A stretch of 64,000 nucleotides of DNA from Mesorhizobium_K quangtriensis (GCF_040081925.1 NZ_JBEBMF010000002.1:310001-374000), one strand, 5' to 3'. Positions 8,490-16,935 are shown, counted from the stretch's first letter. Program-made: numbers and translations. The notes: a model not told the origin generated them from the letters alone.

Positions 8490-8693
8490 TTCGTCATCCT
8501 AGGGCGAAGCAGGCCGAAGGCCGTCGCGAAGACCCTAGGATCCATGCCGTGACCTGCCGGCAGCACGGTGACCGTCCAGAACAGGCACCCGACCTCGACC
8601 ACATGCCCGCTCGTTTGACCCCACGGCATGGATCCTCGGGTCAAGCCCGAGGATGACGAAAGCGCGGTGGCGATGCCGGTGCACAACGAAGCG
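8490..8693. repeat. Fold-back intergenic repeat, copy 1
   Basis: About 204 bp beginning TTCGTCATCCTAGGG and ending near GCACAACGAAGCG. Its arms are inverted: CCTAGGATCCATGCCGTGA faces CACGGCATGGATCCTCGGG, and TCAAGCCCGAGGATGACGAA closes against the first bases. A second copy starts 271 bp downstream. The CATGGATCCTCGGGTCAAGC-type core is common in alphaproteobacterial intergenic repeats. Confidence 0.8.
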
Positions 8694-8760
8694 CGTCCTC
8701 CCCGTTCGTCACCCACGAAGCGCTCCCTCCTTCGCCCCCACAGACAGGCGCTCTCTCCTC

Positions 8761-8967
8761 TTCGTCATCCTAGGGCGGAGCAAGGAGCGCAGCGACGCGG
8801 CGCAGACCCTAGGATCCATGCCGTGACGCTCAGGCAGCGCGCCGACCGTCCAGAACAGGCGCAAGCCCTCCACCACCTGCCCACACGTTCGACCTCACGG
8901 CATGGATCCTCGGGTCAAGCCCGAGGATGACGAAAGCGCGGTGGCGATGCCGGCGCACAACGAAGCG
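8761..8967. repeat. Fold-back intergenic repeat, copy 2
   Basis: About 207 bp, same architecture and orientation as the copy at 8490-8693. The ends are almost identical and the middle has diverged. Open frames across both copies (repeated MDPRVKPEDDESA) are artefacts of the repeat. Confidence 0.8.
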
Positions 8968-9040
8968 CTTAGCCCCGCGCAGACCTCCCATCGGTCCCGA
9001 CATCAGGCATCAGCTTGCATTCCGACTGCCCCCATACTAA

Positions 9041-9058
9041 ATGTAGTCTCATGTAGTC
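9041..9058 (+). promoter_or_regulatory. Tandem octamer operator of the toxin-antitoxin operon
   Basis: ATGTAGTC occurs twice, at 9041-9048 and 9051-9058, one helical turn apart, 18 bp before the antitoxin start. Phd/VapB-type antitoxins autoregulate by binding repeats in this position, so this is the likely operator. Confidence 0.55.
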
Positions 9059-9075
9059 ACATCTGGAGATGGGCC

Positions 9076-9321
9076 ATGAAGCACATGCAGGTGCGCGATG
9101 CCAAGGCCGAGCTTTCGGCGCTGCTCGCGGCGGCCGAGCGCGGCGAGCCGACCACCATCACGAAGCATGGCAAGGCCGCCGCAGTGCTTGTGCCGGTCGA
9201 GGATGCGCGCAGGCTTTATCCGGAGTCGAAGAAGAAAAGCTTCGCCGAGCATCTGCTCGCCTTCCCTGATGGCATCGAGTTCGAGCGCGACGAGACGCCG
9301 CTGCGCGATATCGACCTGTGA
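9076..9321 (+). CDS. Antitoxin, Phd/YefM family
   Basis: An 81-aa antitoxin. The amino half (VRDAKAELSALLAAAERGEPTTI, then HGKAAAVLVPVED) is the Phd/YefM DNA-binding dimer fold. The charged carboxyl end (SFAEHLLAFPDGIEFERDE) is the part that should wrap around the toxin. GGAG at 9065-9068 sets the start at ATG 9076, although the frame stays open upstream through a repeat. It overlaps the toxin gene by 4 nt, giving translational coupling. The tandem octamers upstream are its likely binding sites. Confidence 0.88.
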   Translation: MKHMQVRDAKAELSALLAAAERGEPTTITKHGKAAAVLVPVEDARRLYPESKKKSFAEHLLAFPDGIEFERDETPLRDIDL

Positions 9322-9758
9322 CCGGATTTCTGGTCGACACGTCGGTGCTCTCCGCACTTGCGCCCGGACGCGGGGATGCCGGCGCGACAGACTGGTTCCG
9401 CAAGCATGACGGCGCGTTGTTTTTGCCGGTGGTCGCACTCAGCGAAATACGACAGGGCATAGCGCGGCTTGAGCGCATGGGCGCCTCGCGCAAGGCGGCC
9501 GGGCTGGCCGCGTGGTTTGACGAAACCCTTCGCGACTTCGAGGACATGCTGCTTCCGGTCGGCGTGGAGGTCGCTCTTATCGCCGGCACGCTTTCCGACC
9601 GCGCAAAAGGATTGGGAGCAAGCCCTGGCTACGCCGACACGCTGATCGCGGCGACGGCACAGCACCATGAACTGACGGTAGCGACCCGCAACCTTCGCCA
9701 TTTCGAGCAGCTTGGTTCGGTTTGCCTGGATCCTTTCAACCCCGGACCGGCGGATTGA
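9318..9758 (+). CDS. VapC-type toxin, PIN domain ribonuclease
   Basis: A 146-aa PIN-domain protein that probably cleaves RNA (tRNA or rRNA in characterised VapC toxins) when free of the antitoxin. The acidic metal-binding set is visible: D7 in LVDTSVLS, E43 in LSEIRQG and D107 in GYADTLIAAT, followed by the usual ATRNLRHFE segment near residues 122-130. It starts at GTG 9318, overlapping the antitoxin stop in GTGA. Pairing with a Phd/YefM rather than a classical VapB antitoxin is a known mixed combination. Confidence 0.9.
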   Translation: MTGFLVDTSVLSALAPGRGDAGATDWFRKHDGALFLPVVALSEIRQGIARLERMGASRKAAGLAAWFDETLRDFEDMLLPVGVEVALIAGTLSDRAKGLGASPGYADTLIAATAQHHELTVATRNLRHFEQLGSVCLDPFNPGPAD

Positions 9759-10090
9759 CGTTGCGCGATCGTTGCAACTTCGAACACCGGCAGGAGACAA
9801 CCGACGATCGTCTGATTGGGTGAAAAAGATTTTAACTCATCCCGTTGATTTCATTGCATAATAAAAAATAATCCGGGCCGATTTATCCCCACTCATCTCA
9901 CCTCCTTTATTCTCCACCCCGCAACTTGCGTGTGGGAACGGGTGTGTACAGCCAGCGTCCCGGGCAAGTGTGGCGCCGGATGCTTCCGCTGGACTGGGCG
10001 GGACGTCCGACCGTCTGCCGCCTCGTGCGCTCGTGGCTTCCAGAATACCGGAAGCTGATGGGCCGGGCGCCGGCAGAGGGATAAACGCCG
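9759..10090. other. Gene-free stretch after the toxin gene
   Basis: No supported gene. It includes an A+T-rich run near 9830-9880 that contrasts with the surrounding GC-rich DNA. The next structured element is the inverted repeat at 10091-10148. Confidence 0.5.
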
Positions 10091-10148
10091 GCGGCGCATG
10101 GCAGCGCGTCACATTACTTACTTAGAAGACGTCGCTGCCATGCGCCGC
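10091..10148. repeat. Perfect 16-bp inverted repeat with 26-nt loop
   Basis: GCGGCGCATGGCAGCG at 10091-10106 is exactly complementary to 10133-10148. The loop is A+T-rich (ACATTACTTACTTAG). No gene ends next to it on the plus strand; the terC gene ends 200 bp away on the other strand. It could be a palindromic mobile-element end or a transcript-stabilising hairpin. Confidence 0.7.
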
Positions 10149-10215
10149 TTCCCACACAGTTCAACAGCCAGATCGGAAACGAGGCGTGGCAACGAAAACC
10201 TGTATGCGCCGCCCT

Positions 10216-10350
10216 CCCTTCTCCCCTTGGGGGAGAAGATGGCTGAGCGAAGCGAAGTCGGATGAGGGGTGCTCCAGCTTGACGCCGACATACCCCTCAT
10301 CCGTCTCGGCGCTATCGCGCCGATCCACCTTCTCCCGCACGGGGAGAAGG
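10216..10350. repeat. Fold-back repeat of the CTTCTCCCC...GGGGAGAAGG type
   Basis: The element begins CCTTCTCCCCTTGGGGGAGA and ends CTCCCGCACGGGGAGAAGG. Internal GGATGAGGGG and CCCCTCATCC arms are inverted. It lies just past the end of terC. The internal CTCATCCG...CCGATCCACCTTCTCCC style is familiar from rhizobial intergenic repeats. Confidence 0.65.
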
Positions 10351-10359
10351 CAACGCCCC

Positions 10360-11379
10360 TCAATCCCGCGCCGGGTCGCCCTCCTCCATCCCCGCCGGCC
10401 ACTCCGGCTCCGGCTCGTTCCTCGTCTTCCACAGCGAGTACAGAATCCCGCCGGCAATCAGCGCCAGCGTCACGCCGAGGCTCAGCACAGGCGGGAACTT
10501 GCCACCGTCGAGCACGAAGTCCGAGACGAAGATCTTCGCGCCGATGAACACCAGAACGGTGGCCAGTGCGTATTTCAGGTAGTGGAAGCGGTGCACCATG
10601 GCGGCGAGCGCGAAATAGAGCGCGCGCAGGCCGAGGATCGCCATGATGTTCGACGTATAGACGATGAACGTGTCTGTCGTGATGGCGAAGATCGCCGGCA
10701 CGCTGTCCACGGCGAAGACAAGGTCGGCGATGTTGATCACCACCAGCGCCAGGAAGAGAGGCGTCGCCGCCGTCACCAGCCGGCCCGTCTTTGGGTCCAG
10801 CGCGCGCACGAAGAAGTGGTGCCCGTGATGCTCCTGCGTCACCCGCATGCGCCGCGAGATGAACTTGATCGCCGCATTGTCCTTGATGTCGATCGGCTCG
10901 TCGCCGGCGAAGAACATTTTTATGCCGGTGAAAATCAGGAACGCGGCGAAGATGTAGAGCACCCAGTAGGCCTGCTGCACCAAGGCCGCGCCGCCCGCGA
11001 TCATGATGCCGCGCAGCACGATGACCGCGATGATGCCCCATAGAAGTGCCCGGTACTGGTATTTCGCGGGAATCGCGAAATAGGTGAAGATCAGGCTGAT
11101 GACGAAGACGTTGTCGATCGACAGCGCCTTTTCGATAAAATAGCCGGTCAGGTATTGCATGCCCGGCTCGGCCCCGCGCGCATACCAGACCCAGGCGCCG
11201 AACAGCATGGCGATGACGATGTAGAAGACGGAGAGCTTCAGGCTCTCGGCGATGCCCATTTCCCGGTCCTCCTTGTTGAGGAAGCCGAGGTCGAAGGCCG
11301 TCAGCGTGACGACGAGTGTGATGAAGGCGAGCCAGAACCACGCAGGTGTGCCCAGCCAGTCGATGAACAGGAAATCCAA
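10360..11379 (-). CDS. TerC/Alx family integral membrane protein
   Basis: A 339-aa polytopic inner-membrane protein with about eight to nine hydrophobic segments spanning nearly the whole length. The family hallmark ALSIDNVFVISL lies near residue 85, and a second acidic membrane motif, IADLVFAVDSVPA, near residue 215. Family members (E. coli Alx, TerC, YceF) are tied to manganese export and to supplying metal to secreted proteins, or to tellurite resistance. The carboxyl tail is acidic and disordered. Upstream on the minus strand is a leader with a strong hairpin, of interest because alx relatives are often controlled by leader RNAs. Confidence 0.92.
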   Translation of the reverse strand: MDFLFIDWLGTPAWFWLAFITLVVTLTAFDLGFLNKEDREMGIAESLKLSVFYIVIAMLFGAWVWYARGAEPGMQYLTGYFIEKALSIDNVFVISLIFTYFAIPAKYQYRALLWGIIAVIVLRGIMIAGGAALVQQAYWVLYIFAAFLIFTGIKMFFAGDEPIDIKDNAAIKFISRRMRVTQEHHGHHFFVRALDPKTGRLVTAATPLFLALVVINIADLVFAVDSVPAIFAITTDTFIVYTSNIMAILGLRALYFALAAMVHRFHYLKYALATVLVFIGAKIFVSDFVLDGGKFPPVLSLGVTLALIAGGILYSLWKTRNEPEPEWPAGMEEGDPARD

Positions 11380-11443
11380 GGAAACGCTCCTCTCGATGAA
11401 AAACGATCGATCGGAACGAAGGATGACGGAAGTCTCGGACAGT

Positions 11444-11477
11444 GGACCCGCGGCATCGGAACATTCCGATGCGGTCC
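11444..11477 (-). promoter_or_regulatory. Hairpin in the leader upstream of terC/alx
   Basis: A 9-bp inverted repeat, GCATCGGAA at 11453-11461 with TTCCGATGC at 11464-11472, nested inside GGACC/GGTCC arms. It lies about 65-100 nt before the terC start. A second small stem (CGAGG/CCTCG around a T run) lies near 11484-11504. I could not match the yybP-ykoY manganese riboswitch consensus. Confidence 0.4.
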
Positions 11478-11580
11478 GACATCACGAGGAGAAAAAAAAC
11501 CTCGCCAGAGGGGCCCGGTCCGCAGACGCTTAACTAGCGCGGGGGCCGGGAAAGTTCAACGGCAGGAAGCGACGAAGCCG

Positions 11581-11745
11581 TTAATTCACGGCGCCCGTCT
11601 CGGTCGTATCGACCTTCGCAGTTCCGAAATCGCCCATTGCAGGCGGCAGCGAGGTCATGGGCCGGTGGTCGGCCCTGACGATTTCCAGAAGTCCGGTACT
11701 GACGATAAAAACCGCGATTGCGGCGACTGCCAGCATGTTGCGCAT
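11581..11745 (-). CDS. Small exported or membrane-anchored peptide
   Basis: A 54-aa hypothetical protein. Residues 4-20 (MLAVAAIAVFIVSTGLL) form a single hydrophobic segment that could be a signal anchor. The rest is polar and ends in a threonine-rich tail. GGAGAA sits at ideal spacing before ATG 11745, better than for the upstream in-frame start at 11772. The function is unknown. It lies alone between terC and the dsbA operon. Confidence 0.55.
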   Translation of the reverse strand: MRNMLAVAAIAVFIVSTGLLEIVRADHRPMTSLPPAMGDFGTAKVDTTETGAVN

Positions 11746-12008
11746 CGAAGTTCTCCGAACGTGACGCAACACAAAACGTAGCAGAAGGAAATTGTTTCCC
11801 GCTTAAGCGACGTGGTTTCAAATTTGTTGCCGGAAAAGCGATCGTCGCATCGCGCACCTGTCGCGGGTAAAGGACGCAAAGTGCGCGAAAGGGCTAGCAA
11901 AGGCTCCCGGCCCCAAGGCCGGGCTCGCGACTGCGGGCCGCCTATCGTTCGGCGCTCCCGCGAAGGTCCAGCCGCCAGCATAGCGGCGATACGGCCGTGA
12001 GCGAAAAA

Positions 12009-12827
12009 CTAGTTCGCGGCCGTCGCGGCGTCGGCGGCGCGCGTCTCGGCGATCTTCTGCGCCAGCAATTCCTGGCCTAGCGCGCCGAACACCACCTCGT
12101 TGCCGACTACGTAGGACGGTGTGCCCGTGATGGCGAGCTTATTGGCAAGTTCGTAGGTCTCGTTGAACGCTTGCGCGATCGCCGGGTTCTTCATCTCTTC
12201 GCGAAGTGCGGCCTCGTCGACGCCGAGCGACAACGCAATCCGTATCGCGGCTTCTTCGGTAGCGCGGCCCTGCCCGCCGATCAACTGGTTGTGGAAGTCG
12301 CCGTATTTCTCGGGCATCAGCCGGTGGAAGGCCATCGACACCATGTGCGCCTTCGAGGAATCCGGCCCGAGGATCGGGAATTCCTTGAGCACGAAGCGCA
12401 GATCCGGATCGGAGGCCGTCAGCGCAAGCATGTCTTCCTGGGCACGTTTGCAGTAGCCGCAATTGTAGTCGTAGAACTCGACGATCGTGGTCTTGCCCGC
12501 CGGGTTGCCGACGACCCCGTCGTAGGCGGCGTTGAAGATCGTGTCCCGCGCCCCGTCGATCACTTCCAGGTTGGCGACCCGCTGCGCCTCGCGCTGCTTG
12601 TCCTCCAGCGCCTGCTGCATGTCGATCAGGAGTTCGGGATTCTTGACCAGATAGTCGCGGATGATGTTCTCGATGCCAACCCTGTCGAGCGGTGCTTCCG
12701 CCGATGCTACCGTCGCCGTCTCGGCATTGGCCATCGCCACACCCGGCTTGCCCGCGACATAGCCGGCTCCAAGCATTCCCGCAGCGACGGCAAGACCCGC
12801 CGCGCTCACCCAAACCGCCTTGCCCAT
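12009..12827 (-). CDS. DsbA-family thiol-disulfide oxidoreductase
   Basis: A 272-aa periplasmic thioredoxin-fold protein of the Com1/BdbD-like group. Residues 5-35 are a hydrophobic signal or anchor. The active site FYDYNCGYCKR puts the CxxC at C123 and C126. A cis-proline loop follows near GTPSYVVG. Between signal and domain lies a helical linker (IIRDYLVKNPELL) typical of this group. It probably forms or isomerises disulfides in exported proteins. AGGACAGGA precedes ATG 12827. It follows the M48 protease gene by 58 bp on the same strand, so the two are likely co-transcribed as an envelope quality-control pair. Confidence 0.9.
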   Translation of the reverse strand: MGKAVWVSAAGLAVAAGMLGAGYVAGKPGVAMANAETATVASAEAPLDRVGIENIIRDYLVKNPELLIDMQQALEDKQREAQRVANLEVIDGARDTIFNAAYDGVVGNPAGKTTIVEFYDYNCGYCKRAQEDMLALTASDPDLRFVLKEFPILGPDSSKAHMVSMAFHRLMPEKYGDFHNQLIGGQGRATEEAAIRIALSLGVDEAALREEMKNPAIAQAFNETYELANKLAITGTPSYVVGNEVVFGALGQELLAQKIAETRAADAATAAN

Positions 12828-12885
12828 CGTCCTGTCCTCTATCCGTTTGCCGTTACGGCTTTGTCGCACGTTGCGCCAAAAAGGT

Positions 12886-14280
12886 TCAGCCCTTCTTTTT
12901 TGGGCCCTTCTGGCTGATGATGTCCTGTGCTCTAACCCACGCGGGCTCGCCACGCTTGAACTTCTGCTGGGCGCGCATGGCGAAGATCTTCGCCTGCTGG
13001 TAATTGCCGCTGTAGTAGTAGCCCTCGGCGGTCGCAAGCTCAGCCTGGCCGACGTCGCCAAGCTGGCCGTAGGCTTGAGCAAGGTAAGTATAACCGTTGA
13101 AGTTTTCCTTGTCGCGCGACAGCGCGTCCTTGATCAGTGAAGCTGCCTTCTTGATGTTCTCCGTCTTTCCAGTCGCCAACAGCGCCTGTCCGTAGGCGAT
13201 CTGGGTGATGCTCGACTTGGCTGGATCGAGTTGAGCAGCTTTTGCGTAGGCAGCGACCGCCTTTTCCGGCTGGTTGGCTTTGAGCAGGACGTCGCCGCGC
13301 AGTTCGTGAAAATACGCATTGTTGGGATGCTGCTTGATCAACGCATCCACCTTCTTCAACGCGTTGCGGGGGCTGCCGAAACGATAGGCCAGCTGCGCAT
13401 CGCCATATTGCGCGGCCAGCGGCGAGAGCTTCTTGAAGAGGCGGGATGCCTCGCCTTGCCCCTTGGTATAGACGGCGATCTTCGCGCGCATCATCTCGTG
13501 GCGCAGTTGCAGGTCGGCCGAATCCGTGTTGTCGTAATAGGGGCTGGCCTTCACCAGCGTTTCCAGATTGGCGATGCGGTCTCGCGGCATAGGGTGGCTT
13601 ATGCGGTAAGGGTCGACCTGCGCGCCCGATAGCGATAGTGCGCTCTGGAAGCGGGCAAACGTCGTCAACATGCCTTTGCCGGACTGGCCGGTCGCCTCCA
13701 GATACCTGATTCCGGATTGATCGGCCGCAGCTTCCTCGGTCCGCTGATAGCTTAGCAGGCTGCGGCGCGCCGTCTCGCTACCGCCCATCATGATGCCCGC
13801 ACCCGCGCCAGCAAGCCCGCCTTGGTCTGTGGCCGCACCTGCTGCCATCGCGCCGACGCCGAGCAGCGACGCGATCACCGCCATAGTCTGGGCGCGCGCC
13901 ATCTGGTCGCGCAGGCGCTCCTGATGTCCGCCGGCAATGTGGCCAGCTTCGTGCGCGATAACGCCGATGATCTCGTTGGGGGTTTCGGACTGCAGCAACG
14001 CGCCGGTGTTGATGAACATGCGGCGGCCGGCGACGAACGCGTTGAAATTCGGATCGTTGACCAGAATGATGTCGATGCCCGACTTCGACAGCCCGGCTGC
14101 CTTGAAAATCGGCCGCGCATAGTCGCGGACGAGCGCCTCGATCTCTGCGTCCCGCACGATCGGAACCCTGCCTTGCTGCGCGAACGCCGAAACCGATGCG
14201 GTCGCGACGACGATAGCGGCCAAACCGGCCACGGCTGCGGCGCGAACCAGCTTGAGCAAGGAAGAAACAACAGCGTCCAT
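12886..14280 (-). CDS. M48 family zinc metalloprotease with TPR domain (BepA-like)
   Basis: A 464-aa protein. Residues 10-35 form a signal peptide ending at a likely SAFA cleavage site. The zincin motif HEAGH is at residues 110-114, and the third ligand glutamate lies in RTEEAAADQSG near residue 180. A carboxyl region from about 300 onward has TPR-like helices (AYFHELRGDVLLKANQPEKA). This matches BepA/YfgC, the periplasmic protease and chaperone for outer-membrane protein assembly. I took ATG 14280 as the start; upstream in-frame sequence to 14643 is low-quality arginine-rich frame that overlaps the divergent aminotransferase. It is operonic with dsbA. Confidence 0.9.
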   Translation of the reverse strand: MDAVVSSLLKLVRAAAVAGLAAIVVATASVSAFAQQGRVPIVRDAEIEALVRDYARPIFKAAGLSKSGIDIILVNDPNFNAFVAGRRMFINTGALLQSETPNEIIGVIAHEAGHIAGGHQERLRDQMARAQTMAVIASLLGVGAMAAGAATDQGGLAGAGAGIMMGGSETARRSLLSYQRTEEAAADQSGIRYLEATGQSGKGMLTTFARFQSALSLSGAQVDPYRISHPMPRDRIANLETLVKASPYYDNTDSADLQLRHEMMRAKIAVYTKGQGEASRLFKKLSPLAAQYGDAQLAYRFGSPRNALKKVDALIKQHPNNAYFHELRGDVLLKANQPEKAVAAYAKAAQLDPAKSSITQIAYGQALLATGKTENIKKAASLIKDALSRDKENFNGYTYLAQAYGQLGDVGQAELATAEGYYYSGNYQQAKIFAMRAQQKFKRGEPAWVRAQDIISQKGPKKKG

Positions 14281-14405
14281 GACGGGCACGACTGGTAAAC
14301 CAGCGGACGGGCGATGGAAAGTCGGCGTCGAAAAGATCATGAACTTGTGATCCCCACACCAATCGGGCATTTCTGCGGCGCGGTGGGCCACGGAAACCGG
14401 AGCAG

Positions 14406-15557
14406 ATGACGGTAGCGATCTCAAAGCGGGGCGATGTAGAGCCATTTCACGCCATGGACATCCTCGCCGAGGCCAACCGGCTGAAGGCGCGCGGCGTGCC
14501 GGTGGTCTCGATGGCGGTCGGCCAGCCATCCGACCCAGCGCCTCAGCGCGTGCGGGAAGCGGCGGCCAAGGCCCTTTCCGACGGCCGCATCGGCTATACC
14601 GACGCGCTGGGCATGATGTCCCTGCGCGAGGCGATCGCGGCACATTATGCCGACCACTATGGGCTCGAGGTTCCGCCCGCCCGCATTGCCGTCACCACCG
14701 GTTCCTCGGCCGCGTTCAACCTCGCCTTTCTAGCGATGTTCGACCCCGGCGACCGAGTAGCTATCGCCGCCCCCGGTTATCCGGCCTACCGCAACATCAT
14801 GGCCGCTCTCGGTCTCGAAGTCGTGGAGATCGAGCTTGACGGCTGCCCCTATTTGCACGCGCAGCATCTGCGCGAGGCCCATGCCGCCGCGCCGGTGAGG
14901 GTCCTTTTCGCCAGCCCCGCCAATCCGACGGGTGCGGTCGTTCCGGCTGAGGATTTGAAGGAATTGATCGACACGGCCGGTGACCTCGGTCTCGCCGTCA
15001 TTTCCGACGAAATCTACCACCGCCTCGCCTATTCTGCGCCGGACGTGAGCGCCCTCAGCTTCGGAGCGGACGTAACCGTCATCAACTCCTTCTCGAAATA
15101 CTACTGCATGACTGGCTGGCGCATCGGCTGGATGGTTTTGCCCGAAAGACTGGTCCGGCCGGTCGAGCGGATCGCGCAGAGCCTCTACATTTCCGCGCCG
15201 GAACTGTCGCAGATCGCGGCTATCCAGTCTTTCGGCGCAACTGCGGAACTCGAAGAGGTCAAGGCGCGCTACGCATGGAATCGCGAGCTGCTGCAGCAAC
15301 GGCTTCCGGAACTGGGCTTTGCTTTCGCTGCCCCCATGGACGGAGCGTTCTACGCGTTCTGCGACGTCACAAGGCTGACCAACGACAGCATGGCCTTTGC
15401 GAAGCGCATGCTTGCCGAGGCGCATGTCGCCGCGCCTCCGGGCCGGGACTTCGATCCTCTGGCCGGCCATCGCTACATGCGCTTTTCCTATGCCGGCAGC
15501 CACGCCGACATGGTCACGGCGATGGACCGCATCGAAAGCTGGCTGTCGAGACGCTAG
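14406..15557 (+). CDS. Class I/II pyridoxal-phosphate aminotransferase
   Basis: A 383-aa fold-type I aminotransferase of the aspartate aminotransferase subgroup. The Schiff-base lysine is K231 in NSFSKYYCMTGWRIGW. Other cofactor residues are N173 in PANPTG and D201/Y204 in SDEIYH. The last region shows RMRFSYA-like substrate-carboxylate binding (YMRFSYAGS). Specificity cannot be read from sequence; members act on aspartate, aromatic or branched amino acids. Its stop codon TAG is embedded in a CTAG shared with the convergent ParB-like gene. Confidence 0.9.
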   Translation: MTVAISKRGDVEPFHAMDILAEANRLKARGVPVVSMAVGQPSDPAPQRVREAAAKALSDGRIGYTDALGMMSLREAIAAHYADHYGLEVPPARIAVTTGSSAAFNLAFLAMFDPGDRVAIAAPGYPAYRNIMAALGLEVVEIELDGCPYLHAQHLREAHAAAPVRVLFASPANPTGAVVPAEDLKELIDTAGDLGLAVISDEIYHRLAYSAPDVSALSFGADVTVINSFSKYYCMTGWRIGWMVLPERLVRPVERIAQSLYISAPELSQIAAIQSFGATAELEEVKARYAWNRELLQQRLPELGFAFAAPMDGAFYAFCDVTRLTNDSMAFAKRMLAEAHVAAPPGRDFDPLAGHRYMRFSYAGSHADMVTAMDRIESWLSRR

Positions 15558-15802
15558 TGCTTGCGCGCCTGCACCAGATAGGCGTCGATCTCGGCCTCAC
15601 CCAGCCATTTCAAGGCCTCAAGGCGATGCAGGCCTTCGACAAGGATGTATCGCTTGCCATCGTGCCGAACCTGTATCGGTGTCTTCAGCCCGTTTTCCAG
15701 GATATCTTCGGCTAGAGCGCGCGCGGTCTCGGGATGTAGCAGCTTGCGCCGCGCGGTTGGCACATAAATGGCTTCAACCGGCACCTTTGTCACCCGCAGC
15801 AA
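15554..15802 (-). CDS. ParB-nuclease-like mini-protein
   Basis: An 82-aa single-domain protein of the ParB/Srx amino-domain fold. Recognisable parts are VPVEAIYVPTARRKL, then LAEDILENGLKTPIQVR, then the motif ILVEGLHRLEALKWLG, equivalent to the GxxRxxA loop of ParB. There is no helix-turn-helix or dimer domain, so it is not a chromosome-partition ParB. Stand-alone members bind or hydrolyse nucleotides, and some act as nucleases or regulators. Its stop overlaps that of the aminotransferase by 4 nt. Confidence 0.75.
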   Translation of the reverse strand: MLRVTKVPVEAIYVPTARRKLLHPETARALAEDILENGLKTPIQVRHDGKRYILVEGLHRLEALKWLGEAEIDAYLVQARKH

Positions 15803-15882
15803 GTCGCGTTCTCCCGATCCGGATCGTTCTGACAGGCATAGGCTTTTGATTCAGCCGCGGCTAGTCAGCATAGACACGGAAC

Positions 15883-16935
15883 TCAGGGACAGGGATTCCC
15901 CGTCCGCTGGTGGATCGCATCTACAGCCTTCTGCATCTCCTCGGTCCACTTCACGTCGGCTGCCGCCAGGGCGGTTTCCAGATGCCACATCTTGGTCGCT
16001 CCAATGATGCTCGAGGCGACGAAATTTTGGTTGAGAACAAAAGCGGCGGCGAAGAGTGCGGGCTCCACGCCGAAGCTCCGGGCAAGCTTGCTGTACTCGG
16101 CGATTGTCTCGGCGGCGTTGGGCGTCTCGTATCGCTGACCGCGGTTGAACAGCGTTGACCTCGCTCCCTCGGGCTTGGCGCCGTTATCGTATTTTCCGGT
16201 CAGATACCCTTGTCCGAGAGGCGAATAGGCGAGCAGAGCAACGTCCTCGCGCTCGCAAACTTCCGCAAGGTTCACTTCGAAAGTCCTGTTGACCAGATTG
16301 TAAGCGTTCTGGATCGAGACGACGCGCGGACCGATGCCCTTGTCGGCCTCTGCAACGAAGCGCATGACTCCCCAGGAGCTTTCGTTCGAGACGCCGAAAT
16401 GGCGAATCTTGCCGAGCTTCACAAGCTCGTCGAGAACGCCAAGCGTCTCTTCGATAGGGGTCTCATCCTCATGCCTTTCGGCGGGCCAGGTTCCGTACCG
16501 CGTGGGGTTCGCCCCCCACGGAATCTTTCTTTCCGGAAAATGAAGCTGGTAGAGATCGACGTAGTCTGTCCCCAGCCGTGTCAGCGACTTGTCGATGGCG
16601 TCGCAAATATCGGCCCTGACCAGTTTCGACGGTCGGCCGCCGCGAAACCAATCCATCACGGTTCGCCCCACGACCTTCGTGGCCACAACGACCTTGTCGC
16701 GATTCCCCCGAGCCTTGAGCCAGTTGCCGACGATCCGCTCCGTACTGCCCTGCGTTTCCGGCTTCGGCGGGATCGAATAGAGTTCGGCGGTGTCGAGGAA
16801 ATTCACGCCAGCTGCGAAAGCGGCGTCCATCTGCTCGAAGCCTTGGGCCTCCGTGTTCTGCTGGCCCCATGTCATCGTACCCAGACAGATCCGCGAAACG
16901 GAAAGGTCCGTACGGCCAAGGCGTCGCATCTCCAT
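15883..16935 (-). CDS. NADP(H)-dependent aldo-keto reductase, Tas-like
   Basis: A 350-aa aldo-keto reductase. The catalytic tetrad is visible as D48 and Y53 in NFLDTAELYS, K87 in VVVATKVVG and H132 in YQLHFPER. Length, the TQGSTERIVGNWLK segment and the final ATKMWHLE segment resemble E. coli Tas. It reduces carbonyl compounds in the cytosol; the physiological substrate is unknown. GGAG precedes ATG 16935 at suitable spacing; the open frame to 17022 has no better start. It stands alone on the minus strand. Confidence 0.88.
   Translation of the reverse strand: MEMRRLGRTDLSVSRICLGTMTWGQQNTEAQGFEQMDAAFAAGVNFLDTAELYSIPPKPETQGSTERIVGNWLKARGNRDKVVVATKVVGRTVMDWFRGGRPSKLVRADICDAIDKSLTRLGTDYVDLYQLHFPERKIPWGANPTRYGTWPAERHEDETPIEETLGVLDELVKLGKIRHFGVSNESSWGVMRFVAEADKGIGPRVVSIQNAYNLVNRTFEVNLAEVCEREDVALLAYSPLGQGYLTGKYDNGAKPEGARSTLFNRGQRYETPNAAETIAEYSKLARSFGVEPALFAAAFVLNQNFVASSIIGATKMWHLETALAAADVKWTEEMQKAVDAIHQRTGNPCP

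Noticed and set aside
8490..8967. CRISPR-like spacing of repeats
   Set aside because: Only two copies of a ~205 bp element, far longer than CRISPR repeats, with no spacers or cas genes.
8628..9075. Open frames beginning MDPRVKPEDDESA, one running into the antitoxin gene
   Set aside because: They come from the duplicated fold-back repeat; the antitoxin start is better set at 9076 by GGAG and family length.
10118..11485. A 455-codon minus-strand frame overlapping terC in another phase
   Set aside because: It is arginine/histidine-rich shadow coding of terC and reads through a repeat.
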